A stretch of 64,000 nucleotides of DNA, from NCBI GenBank assembly GCA_905182305.1, contig CAJJBB010000010.1:62001-126000 (forward strand). The letters are read 5' to 3'. The notes beneath the pieces were generated by a model, which made no database searches, was not told the origin of the DNA, and was given only the letters and a program-made list of their open reading frames with translations. How positions within the stretch are numbered: position 1 is the first letter of the stretch; every line of letters starts with the position of its first letter. A program made the translations under genes and the position numbers. The DNA comes from Flavobacteria bacterium MS024-2A. Its GTDB lineage: Bacteria > Bacteroidota > Bacteroidia > Flavobacteriales > Flavobacteriaceae. This document shows positions 18,042 to 27,989 of this stretch, piece after piece.

Positions 18042-19049
18042 TTAAAGAATATTTACTTCCGTTTCTAAGGAAATACCAAACTTATCAAGAGCAGCTTTTT
18101 GTATTTTATTAGACAGTGCTAAAATTTCATTTCCAGAGGCAGTGCCATAATTAACCAATACAAGAGCTTGTTTTTCATGAACACCTGCATCTCCCTCCCT
18201 CATTCCTTTGAAACCCAATGATTCAATGATCCATCCGGCTGGTATTTTAACAAAACCTTCTTTACTTGGGTATTGGGGTATTTTAGGAAATAATTGTTGA
18301 AGTTTTTTGAAATTATTTAGGGTAATTATTGGATTCTTAAAAAAACTGCCACTATTGCCAATTTGTTTTGGATTGGGTAGTTTAGAGAGTCTTATGGAAA
18401 TAACCGCCTCTGCTATATTTTGTATAGTGGCAATTTTATTTGCCAGCTGCGAATGAATAGCTCCATAGGAAATGTTAATACTATGCGGAAATTGCTGGAG
18501 TGTAAAACAAACACTAAGAATAATGAATTTTCCTTTCAGCTTTTTTTTAAAGACAGAATCTCTGTATCCAAATTGACACTCATCATTCGAAAAATTATGT
18601 ATTTTTCTAGTAGTAATTTCAAATGCCTTACAAGAATGAAATACTGACTTTAGCTCTACTCCATACGCTCCAATATTTTGAATTGGAGCCGCGCCCACAC
18701 TTCCAGGTATGAGCGCTAAATTTTCGATACCTCCAAGATTATTAGACAAGCTCCACAGCACAAATTCATGCCAATTTTCTCCAGCCTGAACTTCCACTAG
18801 TGCTTTTTCTGAAGTTTTTTTTATTATTTCAATGCCTTTTGTTGCAATTTGAAGTGTAAGTCCTTGAAAATTTTTGGTAAAAAGTAAATTACTCCCTCCG
18901 CCTAAAATCCTTAAAGGAATCCCTTTATTTTCTATTAAGACTTCTTTAAGTGATTCAGAAGAAGAAAGGGCATAAAATTTTTTTGTTTGGATGTCAATTC
19001 CAAAAGTATTGTATTTTTTTAAAGAAACGTTTTCTTCAATTTTCAACAT
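18042..19049 (-). CDS. murB: UDP-N-acetylenolpyruvoylglucosamine reductase
   Basis: FAD enzyme that reduces UDP-GlcNAc-enolpyruvate to UDP-MurNAc with NADPH, an early step of peptidoglycan synthesis. 335 residues, type I MurB. Visible are NTFGID (start), ILGGGSNLLF for FAD binding, the IPGSVGAAPIQNIGAYG segment, the YGYRDS-like GYRDSVFK and the catalytic serine in GNSGSFFKNP. It lies 3 bases after the aminotransferase on the same strand. Confidence 0.96.
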   Translation of the reverse strand: MLKIEENVSLKKYNTFGIDIQTKKFYALSSSESLKEVLIENKGIPLRILGGGSNLLFTKNFQGLTLQIATKGIEIIKKTSEKALVEVQAGENWHEFVLWSLSNNLGGIENLALIPGSVGAAPIQNIGAYGVELKSVFHSCKAFEITTRKIHNFSNDECQFGYRDSVFKKKLKGKFIILSVCFTLQQFPHSINISYGAIHSQLANKIATIQNIAEAVISIRLSKLPNPKQIGNSGSFFKNPIITLNNFKKLQQLFPKIPQYPSKEGFVKIPAGWIIESLGFKGMREGDAGVHEKQALVLVNYGTASGNEILALSNKIQKAALDKFGISLETEVNIL

Positions 19050-19052
19050 GCA

Positions 19053-20252
19053 TCAAGATAGTAATTTAGGATAGGTCATTAAAGCCTTTTCCAAAATACT
19101 TGCTGCCCGAATTAACTTTTGACTATCTAAAATGAAAGCAATTCTAACTTCGTTAAGTCCAACGCCAAGTGTTGAATAAAATCCATTGGCTGGAGCCAGC
19201 ATTATAGTTTGATTATTATCGTTAAAATCCGTCAGTAAATATCTTGAAAAATCTTCTGCATCCTCAACTGGTAGTTTTACAATACAGTAAAATGCACCCA
19301 TAGGATCTGAAACCTCTACATTTGGAATCTTTTCTAGGTGTTCTATCAATACCTTTCTTCGAACTCCATATTCTGCAACGACTTCTTTTAAATAACTGTC
19401 AGGTGCATCATGTGCAGCTTCACTTGCTATTAAGGCAATTGTTGGTGGAGAAAGTCTTAAGTGTGCAAATTTTAAAATATTTTGATTAAATATCTCATTT
19501 TTAGAGACGATACACCCTACTCTTGCGCCACATAGACTGTATCTTTTTGAAACAGAATCAATCATTACTGTGTGTTCACTACCACCTGGGTATTGTAAGA
19601 CAGAATAATGTTTATTTCCACCGTAAATAAATTCACGGTAAACTTCGTCGACTATTAAAAAAATATCATGTTCAATGGCAAGCTCACAAAGAGTACTTAT
19701 TTCATTTTCATTATACACATAACCGGTGGGATTACTTGGATTGCAAAGTAGAATGGCTTTTGTTTTTGAAGTAATTTTACTGCTTATATTTTCTAAGGAC
19801 GGAAGTTCAAATTGTGAAGTAAATTCTGAAATAACAGGAACAACATTTACACTAGCAGAACTGGCAAAACCATTATAATTAGCGTAAAAAGGCTCGGGGA
19901 TAATAACTTCATCACCAGCATCACAAATAACGTTTAAAGTAAATATAAGGGCTTCACTAGCTCCTGTGGTAACTATAATATCTTCAGGTGACACTTCAAT
20001 TTCATTTTTTTTGTAATAAGCACATAATTTTTGACGGTAGATATGGGTTCCTTGAGATGGCCCATATGGAAGTAATTTTAATTGTGTATTTCGGATTGCA
20101 TTAATGGCTTCTTTCGGAGCAGAAATATCAGGTTGGCCAATATTAAGATGAAGAACATCGATACCTCTTGCTTTTGCATCATCTGAGTGACAGACAAGTT
20201 TCCTAATGGGAGACGTTGGAAGTTCAATTCCTTTTTTAGATAACTTCGGCAT
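19053..20252 (-). CDS. PLP-dependent aminotransferase, class I
   Basis: Cytoplasmic aminotransferase of 399 residues, counted from ATG 20252 (MPKLSKKGIELPTSPIRKL). An upstream start would add a hydrophobic 15-residue tail not expected for the family, so it is rejected. The PLP lysine is in DSVSKRYSLCGARVG, and the NPSNPTGYVY and DEVYREF segments bind the cofactor. It resembles AspC/AlaA-like transaminases of Bacteroidota that start with the same sequence. Donor and acceptor cannot be fixed. A second aminotransferase is cut at the left edge of the window. Confidence 0.9.
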   Translation of the reverse strand: MPKLSKKGIELPTSPIRKLVCHSDDAKARGIDVLHLNIGQPDISAPKEAINAIRNTQLKLLPYGPSQGTHIYRQKLCAYYKKNEIEVSPEDIIVTTGASEALIFTLNVICDAGDEVIIPEPFYANYNGFASSASVNVVPVISEFTSQFELPSLENISSKITSKTKAILLCNPSNPTGYVYNENEISTLCELAIEHDIFLIVDEVYREFIYGGNKHYSVLQYPGGSEHTVMIDSVSKRYSLCGARVGCIVSKNEIFNQNILKFAHLRLSPPTIALIASEAAHDAPDSYLKEVVAEYGVRRKVLIEHLEKIPNVEVSDPMGAFYCIVKLPVEDAEDFSRYLLTDFNDNNQTIMLAPANGFYSTLGVGLNEVRIAFILDSQKLIRAASILEKALMTYPKLLS

Positions 20253-20378
20253 ACTAAAAATAAAAAACAAAAATGATAAAAATATTATTATTTTCAATCA
20301 CTAGAAATGACTTTTGTGGGCATATTTATTGATCCTTCATTTTTTTAGAATCCTATGATGAAAATGAAATTATTTTAT

Positions 20379-20386
20379 CAAAAATA
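20379..20386 (-). promoter_or_regulatory. possible -7 element upstream of the aminotransferase-murB pair
   Basis: On the minus strand TATTTTTG fits TAnnTTTG. No TTG is found at the -33 distance and the leader would be about 120 bases, so support is limited. The gap 20253-20409 holds no gene. Confidence 0.3.
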
Positions 20387-20409
20387 AAATTAATATCGTT
20401 TTTTTAAAC

Positions 20410-20796
20410 TCACGACTTTGGTAATACGATTCCTTTAATTTTTAACGCTAAAACAGGATTAACCTTGACATTAGTTGTGATGGTAATAGTTTTTCTAAAA
20501 GGACCTCGTCTATTTGTATCATATAGAACAATAATTTCGCTTGATTCACCGGGAGCAATAGGACCTTTGGGCTTTTTTGGAACTGTACATCCACAACTTG
20601 ATTTGACATTTTTAATGATTAAGGGAGCATTTCCTGTATTAGAAAAAATAAAAATTCGCTCGCCATTACTATTATTTTCTATGGTTCCATAATCAATAGT
20701 CGTTGTTTTAAAATTGATTTGAGGTCCAATTTCCTGAGAAATAGCTTGAGCAATCACAAACAGAAAAAGTAAATTAACGTAATGATATATTTTCAT
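20410..20796 (-). CDS. DUF1573 family exported protein
   Basis: 128 residues: a signal peptide (about 1-20, cleaved after QAISQ or so) and a single DUF1573 immunoglobulin-like domain. Hallmarks are DYGTIENNSNGERIFIFSN, VKSSCGCTVPKKPKGPIAPGES and TITTNV. The CGC cysteine pair is conserved across the family. The domain is common in Bacteroidota envelope proteins and resembles ASH/MSP beta domains; function unknown. Transcribed away from valS across a 113-base gap. Confidence 0.88.
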   Translation of the reverse strand: MKIYHYVNLLFLFVIAQAISQEIGPQINFKTTTIDYGTIENNSNGERIFIFSNTGNAPLIIKNVKSSCGCTVPKKPKGPIAPGESSEIIVLYDTNRRGPFRKTITITTNVKVNPVLALKIKGIVLPKS

Positions 20797-20839
20797 AATA
20801 TTTAACTTTAAGAGTAAATCTATATATTTTCTTTCAATT

Positions 20840-20875
20840 AGGGATACTAATTTTTATTATACCATAAGTGTCCCT
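20840..20875. promoter_or_regulatory. imperfect inverted repeat in the DUF1573/valS divergent region
   Basis: Arms AGGGATACT (20840-20848) and AGTGTCCCT (20867-20875) pair with a single T-G mismatch over 9 positions and an 18-base AT-rich spacer. The right arm ends on the first base of the valS -7 element. It could be an operator. No known motif is recognised. Confidence 0.4.
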
Positions 20876-20882
20876 ACTTTTG
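20875..20882 (+). promoter_or_regulatory. -7 element of the valS promoter
   Basis: TACTTTTG matches TAnnTTTG 27 bases before the valS ATG, so transcription should begin near 20886. The -33 position holds only TTTTTA, a poor match. Confidence 0.55.
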
Positions 20883-20909
20883 TAATTCAAAAATTAGAGC
20901 AAAATTTTT

Positions 20910-23540
20910 ATGGAAATTCCTTCCAAGTTCAATTCCAAATTAGTAGAAAGCAAATGGTACAACTACTGGCAGAAAAATGGTTATTTTAAATCTGTTCCAG
21001 ATGAGAGGGAGCCTTATACCATAGTTATTCCTCCGCCAAATGTTACTGGAATATTACACATGGGGCACATGCTTAATAATTCTTTACAAGATATTATTAT
21101 TCGTAGAGCTCGAATGCGAGGTTATAATGCTTGTTGGGTACCAGGAACAGATCATGCATCTATTGCTACAGAAGCAAAAGTTGTCGCTAAACTGAAGGAA
21201 AAAGGAATCGAGAAAAACAGCTTAAGTCGTGATTCATTCCTAGAACATGCTTGGGAATGGACCCATGAATATGGAGGTGTAATTTTAGATCAACTTAAGA
21301 AGCTAGGTTGTAGTTGTGATTGGGACAGAACAAAATTTACCCTCGATCCTGATATGTCTGAATCGGTACTTAAAGTATTTATTGATTTACATAATAAAGG
21401 ACTAATTTATAGAGGTTACCGTATGGTGAATTGGGATCCTGAAGCCCAGACAACTTTATCTGATGAAGAGGTCATTTATGAAGAAAAATCAGGAAATTTA
21501 TATTATATTTCTTATGAAGTTGAAGGTTCGGATGAAAAAGTAATTGTAGCCACTACTCGGCCTGAAACACTTTTCGGAGACACTGCTGTTTGTATTAATC
21601 CCGAAGATGAACGCTATAAACACTTAAAAGGAAAAGAGGTATGGGTGCCATTGACTCAAAGAAAAGTTCCAGTTATTCTAGACGAATATGTTGCAATGGA
21701 TTTTGGAACAGGTTGCTTAAAAGTTACCCCAGCACATGATATAAATGACAAAATTTTAGGAGAAAAACATGGTTTAGAAATTATTGATATTTTTAATCCA
21801 GACGCTACCTTAAATGAACAAGGCCTTGATTTTGAAGGTTTAAATCGTTTTGTAGCCCGAAAAAAAGTAGTTAAAGCATTAGATGCTCTTGGAGTTTTAG
21901 TTAAAATAGAATCACATGTTCATAAAGTAGGAACTTCAGAGAGAACCAAAGCAGTAATTGAACCTCGTCTATCTGACCAATGGTTTCTTAAGATGGAGCA
22001 GTTGGCAAAACCTGCAATCGATGCTGTTTTAAAGTCAGATGAAATTGAATTACTTCCTGAAAAATTTAAAAACACTTACCGTTACTGGATGGAGAATATT
22101 CGCGATTGGAATATTTCCAGACAGTTATGGTGGGGACAAAGAATACCAGCTTTTTATTATGGGTCATCAAAAAATGATTTTGTTGTTGCTTTAACATCTA
22201 AGGAAGCTTTAGAATTAGCAAAAATAAAATCAGGGAACATTCACTTGACCCTTGAAAATTTACATCAAGATGAAGATGTTTTGGATACTTGGTTTTCTTC
22301 ATGGTTATGGCCTATTTCTGTTTTTGATGGAATTAGAAACCCTAAAAACGATGAAATAAACTATTACTATCCTACGCAGGACCTAGTAACTGGTCCAGAT
22401 ATTTTGTTTTTTTGGGTAGCTAGAATGATTATTTCTGGTTATGAATTTAGAGATAAAAAACCTTTTTCTAAAGTTTATTTAACAGGCTTGGTTCGAGATA
22501 AAAAGGGGCGTAAAATGTCAAAACAACTTGGAAATTCTCCTGATGCATTAAAACTAATAGAAACTTATGGTGCAGATGCTGTCCGTGTTGGTTTAATGCT
22601 AAGTTCTGCTGCAGGAAATGATTTGCTTTTTGATGAGAATTTATGTCAGCAAGGAAAAAACTTTTCTAATAAAATATGGAATGCCTATCGTTTGATTGAT
22701 AGTTGGGAAATAGACACTACTATAGCTCCTCCTACTGAAGCTACTGAAGCTTTGGAATGGTATGCTAATCATTTTGAAAAAAGGGTATTATGGATTGATA
22801 AAAACTTTGATAGGTACAGAATTTCAGATGCATTAATGAGTCTTTATAAATTAATTTGGGATGATTTTTGTTCTTGGTTATTAGAACTTATAAAGCCTGA
22901 ATATGGTATGCCAATTGATAAAATAACACATGATAAAGTAATAGTTCTATTTGAAAATAATCTTAGATTATTACATCCTTTTATGCCTTTTTTAACTGAA
23001 GAGCTATGGCATTTTATTTCACCACGAAAAGAAAATGAAGCCCTTATTGTTTCTTCATGGCCAACTTCAAATATTTTTGATCAAGAAACCATTGATTCTT
23101 TTGAGTATGCCAAAGAAGTTATTGTAGCGATTCGGAATTTCAGAAAAGACAAAAATATTTCTTTAAAAGAAAAAGTTACTGTCTATATTATAAATTCAAT
23201 AGTTAAGCTTCCCTGTGAAGCAAGTATTATTAAGTTAGGATTATTAGAAGGCTTGTATTACGAAAATGCTCCTGATAAAATTTTGGGTGGTAGTTTTAGG
23301 GTTGATAAGTTAGAGTTCTTTATTCCCACAAAAGTTACTGAAGATCCTGAAGCTGAAAAAGAGAAACTAATTACTGAATTAAACTATACTAAAGGATTTT
23401 TAGCCTCAGTTGAAAAGAAATTATCAAACAAACGTTTTGTGGAAAACGCACCAGAACAAGTGATTTCTTTAGAACGAAAGAAAGCAGCAGATGCTATTGA
23501 TAAAATAAACATGCTAGAAAAAAGTTTAGGGATACATTAG
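20910..23540 (+). CDS. valS: valyl-tRNA synthetase
   Basis: Class I aminoacyl-tRNA synthetase of 876 residues that charges tRNA-Val. The HIGH signature is HMGH at residues 50-53 and the KMSKS signature is KMSKQ from residue 535. WDPEAQTTLSDEEV and the editing-domain segment TTRPETLFGDTAV are seen. The C-terminal coiled coil (about 805-876, KEKLITELNYTKGFLASVEK) is the ValRS tRNA-binding arm. Its end overlaps the psd stop by 4 bases on the other strand. Confidence 0.97.
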   Translation: MEIPSKFNSKLVESKWYNYWQKNGYFKSVPDEREPYTIVIPPPNVTGILHMGHMLNNSLQDIIIRRARMRGYNACWVPGTDHASIATEAKVVAKLKEKGIEKNSLSRDSFLEHAWEWTHEYGGVILDQLKKLGCSCDWDRTKFTLDPDMSESVLKVFIDLHNKGLIYRGYRMVNWDPEAQTTLSDEEVIYEEKSGNLYYISYEVEGSDEKVIVATTRPETLFGDTAVCINPEDERYKHLKGKEVWVPLTQRKVPVILDEYVAMDFGTGCLKVTPAHDINDKILGEKHGLEIIDIFNPDATLNEQGLDFEGLNRFVARKKVVKALDALGVLVKIESHVHKVGTSERTKAVIEPRLSDQWFLKMEQLAKPAIDAVLKSDEIELLPEKFKNTYRYWMENIRDWNISRQLWWGQRIPAFYYGSSKNDFVVALTSKEALELAKIKSGNIHLTLENLHQDEDVLDTWFSSWLWPISVFDGIRNPKNDEINYYYPTQDLVTGPDILFFWVARMIISGYEFRDKKPFSKVYLTGLVRDKKGRKMSKQLGNSPDALKLIETYGADAVRVGLMLSSAAGNDLLFDENLCQQGKNFSNKIWNAYRLIDSWEIDTTIAPPTEATEALEWYANHFEKRVLWIDKNFDRYRISDALMSLYKLIWDDFCSWLLELIKPEYGMPIDKITHDKVIVLFENNLRLLHPFMPFLTEELWHFISPRKENEALIVSSWPTSNIFDQETIDSFEYAKEVIVAIRNFRKDKNISLKEKVTVYIINSIVKLPCEASIIKLGLLEGLYYENAPDKILGGSFRVDKLEFFIPTKVTEDPEAEKEKLITELNYTKGFLASVEKKLSNKRFVENAPEQVISLERKKAADAIDKINMLEKSLGIH

Positions 23541-24193
23541 TCTTTATGAGCAATTTGCTGAACCCCACCTTTAACAGTATCATTTAAAGCAATATCTAAG
23601 TGAGTTCCTAAAGGGAGGAATAAGTCAACTCGAGAGCCAAATTTAATAAATCCCGCATCGGTTCCTTTCATTACTTCCATACCGACTTCTGCATAGTTTA
23701 CAATACGTCGCGCTACAGCCCCTGCAATTTGTCGATAGAGTACTTCTCCAAAGATTTCATTTTTCAAAACAATAGTGGTACGTTCATTTAACTCTGAAGA
23801 TTTTGGATGCCACGCCACAAGATATTTTCCTGGGTGGTATTTACTAAACTGAACTTTACCACTCATTGTATACCTAGTTACATGTACATTTAGTGGAGAC
23901 ATAAATATTGATACCTGAAGACGTTTGTCTTTAAAATACTCTTTTTCAAATACTTCTTTAATGATAACTATTTTTCCATCTACTGGGGCAACAAGTTGTT
24001 TATCATTTATGGGAGTTTCACGTTTTGGGTTTCTGAAAAATTGAAGAATTAAAACAAGAATTACTAATGCGACAATTTGAATTCCAATTTTAATCAAGGT
24101 CTGATCTTCAATAGTGTATTCTGATAAAACAGCTATCCCAGCTGTTATGACGAAACTTATCATAATAATTTGATATCCTTCTTTATGAAACAT
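23537..24193 (-). CDS. psd: phosphatidylserine decarboxylase, short form
   Basis: Makes phosphatidylethanolamine from phosphatidylserine at the inner membrane. 218 residues from ATG 24193 (MFHKEGYQII, the usual family start); a TTG three codons earlier is less likely. Two hydrophobic segments near residues 10-55 anchor it. The self-cleaving Gly-Ser that yields the pyruvoyl group is in FIKFGSRVD near residue 185. It overlaps the end of cdsA by about 11 bases, and both act in phospholipid synthesis. Confidence 0.94.
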   Translation of the reverse strand: MFHKEGYQIIMISFVITAGIAVLSEYTIEDQTLIKIGIQIVALVILVLILQFFRNPKRETPINDKQLVAPVDGKIVIIKEVFEKEYFKDKRLQVSIFMSPLNVHVTRYTMSGKVQFSKYHPGKYLVAWHPKSSELNERTTIVLKNEIFGEVLYRQIAGAVARRIVNYAEVGMEVMKGTDAGFIKFGSRVDLFLPLGTHLDIALNDTVKGGVQQIAHKD

Positions 24194-24986
24194 AGCGAAC
24201 AAAAATTAAAAATAAATTAACAAAAGGAGCTGTAAAAAGAACACTATCCATTCGATCATAAAACCCACCATGTCCCGGAATTAAGGAACCACTATCTTTC
24301 ACTTTGGCTTGTCTTTTAAACTTTGATTGTATAAGATCACCTAATGTTGCTCCTGTAATAACAATCACAGATAATACAGGTAAAACCCAGAGTGAATAAT
24401 CTTTTTGAAAAATTGTAATAACTAGACTTACAAGGAAGCAAACTGTGGCTCCACCCCAAAATCCTTCCCATGTCTTTTTGGGCGATACACTTGAAAAGAG
24501 TGGAGTTATACCCCATTTTTTACCTGTTAGGTACGCAAAGCTATTATTGATCCATATCAGCAGGTACATATAAAGAGTAATGCCATGAATGATGGAGTTC
24601 TCAATGCTTGAGGTGGCTACAATAAAATATCCTGAAGCTACAAGATAAAATAAAGCAAAGCTACTCTTGAGAAATGGCGCTAGTATAAACGCTTTTTTTG
24701 TAAGTAATAAATAAGCTAGTAGTAGATTTGCAGAAACACATAAAAACAATAAACCTACATGAAGGTTACTATCTATTTCTCGGATGTAAAATTGATAGAT
24801 GAGAAGAACAAAAAAAAGAAAAGGAATGGGACTTTTGTATTGAAGTAATTTTTGAAATTCAAATAATGCTAATGCAGAAAAAAGTGAAAGAACAATAATC
24901 AAGGCTAACTTTGAGAATAAAGCTGAGGAAACAATTAAGGTCACATATAGGACTCCCGACAGGCTCCTTACCATTATTTCTCTCAT
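24183..24986 (-). CDS. cdsA: phosphatidate cytidylyltransferase (CDP-diglyceride synthase)
   Basis: Multi-spanning inner membrane enzyme of 267 residues that makes CDP-diacylglycerol from CTP and phosphatidic acid. The CDS signature is SVSPKKTWEGFWGG near 168 and GDLIQSKFKRQAKVKDSGSL, GHGGFYDRMDS near the C-terminus, with the metal-binding aspartates. It overlaps psd and lies 2 bases after the LUD gene. Confidence 0.95.
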   Translation of the reverse strand: MREIMVRSLSGVLYVTLIVSSALFSKLALIIVLSLFSALALFEFQKLLQYKSPIPFLFFVLLIYQFYIREIDSNLHVGLLFLCVSANLLLAYLLLTKKAFILAPFLKSSFALFYLVASGYFIVATSSIENSIIHGITLYMYLLIWINNSFAYLTGKKWGITPLFSSVSPKKTWEGFWGGATVCFLVSLVITIFQKDYSLWVLPVLSVIVITGATLGDLIQSKFKRQAKVKDSGSLIPGHGGFYDRMDSVLFTAPFVNLFLIFVRYVS

Positions 24987-24988
24987 AG

Positions 24989-25585
24989 TTATAAATCGTC
25001 TTCTAAAAGCAAATATATGTTTTTTGCACTAGTCTCTAGAGTAGAAGGGAATTTTTCCTTGATGATTTTAAATTTAATATTTAGAGTGCTAATATTAGTG
25101 GGAATTTCTTTTTTGTATTTATTTTTCAACAAAGTCATCCCTTGACTCACATCTTTTACCAATTGATTTGATTTCGCAAAGACTACCATAGTTTCTGGTA
25201 AATCTGGAATTTTGAAATGACGAATCTGATGTTCACTAAGTAGTATTTTTCCAGTATCACTTATAATATATTCACAAAAAATAACAGCTGCCTTAAAAGA
25301 TTTTAGATTTTCTGAACTTTGATCAAAGAGTTTAACATCCAATCTTAATGATAGTCTTTTTTCTAAACATAAAATCGTTGAGGGATCCCACTTGTTTTCA
25401 ACACAAATTTCTTTAAAGTTATTATGGGCAGAATCTGAAGATTCACAAAAGAGAAAACGACCTCCTTTTGAGGTAAAATTTTTAGCAAAACTAATATCAA
25501 TAGGGTCTTCTTCAATAGGCATATAGAGACTTTTTTTAGATTTTTTCCCAGTAGCATTACCAAAAAATTTATCCCATATTCCCAT
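24989..25585 (-). CDS. LUD (LutC-like) domain protein
   Basis: Cytoplasmic protein of 198 residues resembling the LUD domain of lactate utilisation proteins: FLFCESSDSAHNNFKEI, AAVIFCEYIISDTGKILLSEH and PETMVVFAKSNQLVKDV. In LutC the domain takes part in lactate oxidation with LutA and LutB, but neither partner is nearby. Here it stands between ftsH and cdsA, an arrangement I recall as common in Flavobacteria, so a link to membrane quality control or lipid synthesis is possible but unproven. ATG 25585 gives MGIWDKFFGN. Confidence 0.8.
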   Translation of the reverse strand: MGIWDKFFGNATGKKSKKSLYMPIEEDPIDISFAKNFTSKGGRFLFCESSDSAHNNFKEICVENKWDPSTILCLEKRLSLRLDVKLFDQSSENLKSFKAAVIFCEYIISDTGKILLSEHQIRHFKIPDLPETMVVFAKSNQLVKDVSQGMTLLKNKYKKEIPTNISTLNIKFKIIKEKFPSTLETSAKNIYLLLEDDL

Positions 25586-25598
25586 CTTGAATTTGTCT

Positions 25599-27554
25599 TT
25601 ATTTTAGCTTTATAGCCTTGGCTTCTTCTATTTTTTCAAAATTAGTTTTAAAAGGTCTAACCCCTAAAATATTTTCTAAATCATCCTTAAAAATAACTTC
25701 TTTTTCTAAAAGACGCTCTGCTAGGAGCGTTAATTTATCTTTAGATGTTTTTAGAATATCAATTGCTCTGTTGTACTGTTTTTCAATAATTTCTGAAATT
25801 TCATGATCAATTTTTTGTGCAGTATTTTCTGAATATGGCTTTGAAAAGTTATATTCTGACTGACCTGTGGAATCGTAATAGGTAATGTTTCCAATGACAT
25901 CATTCAAGCCATAGATAGAAACCATAGCTCGGGCTTGTTGTGTTACCTTTTCAAGGTCACTTAAGGCGCCTGTAGAGATTTTATTAAACATTACTTTTTC
26001 AGCGGCACGTCCACCTAAAGCGGCACACATTTCATCAAGCATTTGATCTGTTTGAACAATTTGACGTTCTTCAGGAAGATACCAAGCTGCTCCCAGTGAT
26101 TTTCCTCTAGGAACAATTGTAACTTTAACAAGCGGGGCAGCATGTTCTAATAGCCAGCTAACAAGAGCATGTCCCGCTTCATGATAGGCAATGGTTTTCT
26201 TTTCATCTGGAGTAATAATTTTATTTTTCTTTTCCAAACCACCTACAATTCTGTCAACAGCATTTAAAAAGTCTTGTTTACCAACAGATTTTTTGTTTTT
26301 TCTTGCGGCAATTAATGCAGCTTCATTACAAACATTTGCGATATCTGCTCCAGAAAAACCAGGAGTTTGCTTTGCTAAAAATTCAATGTCTAATGTTTTA
26401 ATAACTTTTAAAGGCTTTAAATGGACTTTGAAAATTTCGCGTCGTTCGTTTAAATCCGGAAGGTCCACATAAATTTGTCGATCAAATCGTCCAGCTCTCA
26501 TAAGGGCTTTATCAAGAATATCTGCCCGGTTAGTGGCAGCAAGAACAATTACATTGGTGTTTGTACCAAAACCATCCATTTCTGTCAACAATTGATTAAG
26601 CGTATTTTCTCGTTCATCATTTGATCCATTCATATTACTTTTACCTCTAGCACGTCCAATAGCATCGATTTCATCAATAAAAATAATGGCAGGAGATTTA
26701 TCCTTTGCTTGTTTAAACAAATCACGTACTCTAGAAGCTCCCACTCCTACAAACATTTCAACAAAATCAGATCCTGACAATGAAAAAAATGGCACTTTAG
26801 CTTCACCTGCAACGGCCTTTGCTAGTAAGGTTTTTCCTGTCCCTGGCAATCCTACTAACAGGGCTCCCTTGGGTATCTTACCACCTAAAACAGTATACTT
26901 TGTTGGGTTTTTAAGGAAGTCTACAATTTCTTGAATTTCTTCTTTTGCCCCTTCTAAACCTGCAACATCTTTAAAAGTTGTCTTAACATCTATGTTTTTA
27001 TCAAACAATTTGGCTTTCGATTTACCAATATTAAAAATTTGACTTCCAGCTCCTCCGCCTGCCCCTCCAGACATTCTTCTCATAAGGAAAATCCATACCC
27101 CAATAATAATAATGAACGGCAAAAATCCTATTAAGGTGTCTGCCCAACGATTTTCAACGGTAATAAATTCTAGACGGAAAAGAACTCCCTTACTTCGTGC
27201 TTTTTCTAATTTCTCTTCAAAAAGTTCTAAACTTCCAACTTCAAATTGATAATGCGGACCCTTGGTATTTTCTTGGCCTAAAATATTTTTTGAAATAATA
27301 TTTTGATGATCACTTTTCTTAAGTGCATCTGGTGTAAGGGTTACACGTACACTGTTTTTATTTCGAATTACAATAACTTCACTTACATCACCTGCATTAA
27401 GGTACTTTTCAAAGTTTGAAATGTTTGTTTTACTTAGTGTTTGCCAGGATTCACTTCCTCCAAAAATACTCATACTAAGAAGTGCAAATATTATAGCACC
27501 ATAGAGCCAATAGATATTAAACTTAGGGGTAGTTGGTTTTTTTTCTTCTTTCAT
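25599..27554 (-). CDS. ftsH: ATP-dependent zinc metalloprotease FtsH
   Basis: Hexameric inner membrane AAA+ protease, 651 residues, that degrades misfolded membrane proteins and regulatory targets. Domain order: helix about 14-30, periplasmic domain to about 140, helix 141-158, AAA module with Walker A GLPGTGKT at 235-242 and Walker [12 protein letters not shown], second region of homology [21 protein letters not shown], then the peptidase with zinc site HEAGH at 458-462. A glycine-rich stretch (GGAGGGAG) follows the second helix as in other Bacteroidota. Downstream of rsfS by 5 bases. Confidence 0.97.
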   Translation of the reverse strand: MKEEKKPTTPKFNIYWLYGAIIFALLSMSIFGGSESWQTLSKTNISNFEKYLNAGDVSEVIVIRNKNSVRVTLTPDALKKSDHQNIISKNILGQENTKGPHYQFEVGSLELFEEKLEKARSKGVLFRLEFITVENRWADTLIGFLPFIIIIGVWIFLMRRMSGGAGGGAGSQIFNIGKSKAKLFDKNIDVKTTFKDVAGLEGAKEEIQEIVDFLKNPTKYTVLGGKIPKGALLVGLPGTGKTLLAKAVAGEAKVPFFSLSGSDFVEMFVGVGASRVRDLFKQAKDKSPAIIFIDEIDAIGRARGKSNMNGSNDERENTLNQLLTEMDGFGTNTNVIVLAATNRADILDKALMRAGRFDRQIYVDLPDLNERREIFKVHLKPLKVIKTLDIEFLAKQTPGFSGADIANVCNEAALIAARKNKKSVGKQDFLNAVDRIVGGLEKKNKIITPDEKKTIAYHEAGHALVSWLLEHAAPLVKVTIVPRGKSLGAAWYLPEERQIVQTDQMLDEMCAALGGRAAEKVMFNKISTGALSDLEKVTQQARAMVSIYGLNDVIGNITYYDSTGQSEYNFSKPYSENTAQKIDHEISEIIEKQYNRAIDILKTSKDKLTLLAERLLEKEVIFKDDLENILGVRPFKTNFEKIEEAKAIKLK

Positions 27555-27559
27555 AGTTT

Positions 27560-27931
27560 TTAATAATTCTGGGCTACTTGGGTGCTTTTAGCATCTCCCC
27601 AAAGTTCTTCAATATTGTAGTATTCTCGTATTTGTTTTTGAAAGACATGAACAACTATGTCCACATAATCTATCAAAACCCATTCAGCTACTTCAGAACC
27701 TTCAGTATGGAAAGGTTTTTCATGAAGAGCTTTACTAACATTTTTTTGTACTGAACTTACAATTGCAGATACTTGTGTATTTGAATTAGCACTACAAACC
27801 ACAAAATATTCACAAGGAGTATTGTCAATTTCCCTTAAATCAAGAATTAAAATTTCCTCTCCTTTAACGTTTTCAATACCTAAGATGATTTCATCTAGCA
27901 AGGATTGTGCAGTATATGTTTTTTGTATCAT
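27560..27931 (-). CDS. rsfS: ribosomal silencing factor RsfS
   Basis: Binds ribosomal protein L14 and blocks subunit joining in starved cells. 123 residues: ILDLREIDNTPCEYFVVCSANSNTQV followed by the EWVLIDYVDIVVHVF strand pair and EELWGDA near the end, all diagnostic. First gene of the run rsfS, ftsH, LUD, cdsA, psd, divergent from birA. Confidence 0.95.
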   Translation of the reverse strand: MIQKTYTAQSLLDEIILGIENVKGEEILILDLREIDNTPCEYFVVCSANSNTQVSAIVSSVQKNVSKALHEKPFHTEGSEVAEWVLIDYVDIVVHVFQKQIREYYNIEELWGDAKSTQVAQNY

Positions 27932-27989
27932 TTAGTAGTGCTCTTTTTTGGTAAATTTATTACATTTTCAGTCGGTTACATCGACTTAT

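Noticed and set aside
26191-26472. Antisense open frame of 93 codons in ftsH
   Set aside because: Covers the conserved AAA and peptidase region of ftsH in antisense and shows no own domain.
27932-27989. TAAATTTA palindrome between rsfS and birA as a shared promoter
   Set aside because: Lacks the final G of TAnnTTTG on both strands and has no -33 box at the right distance.
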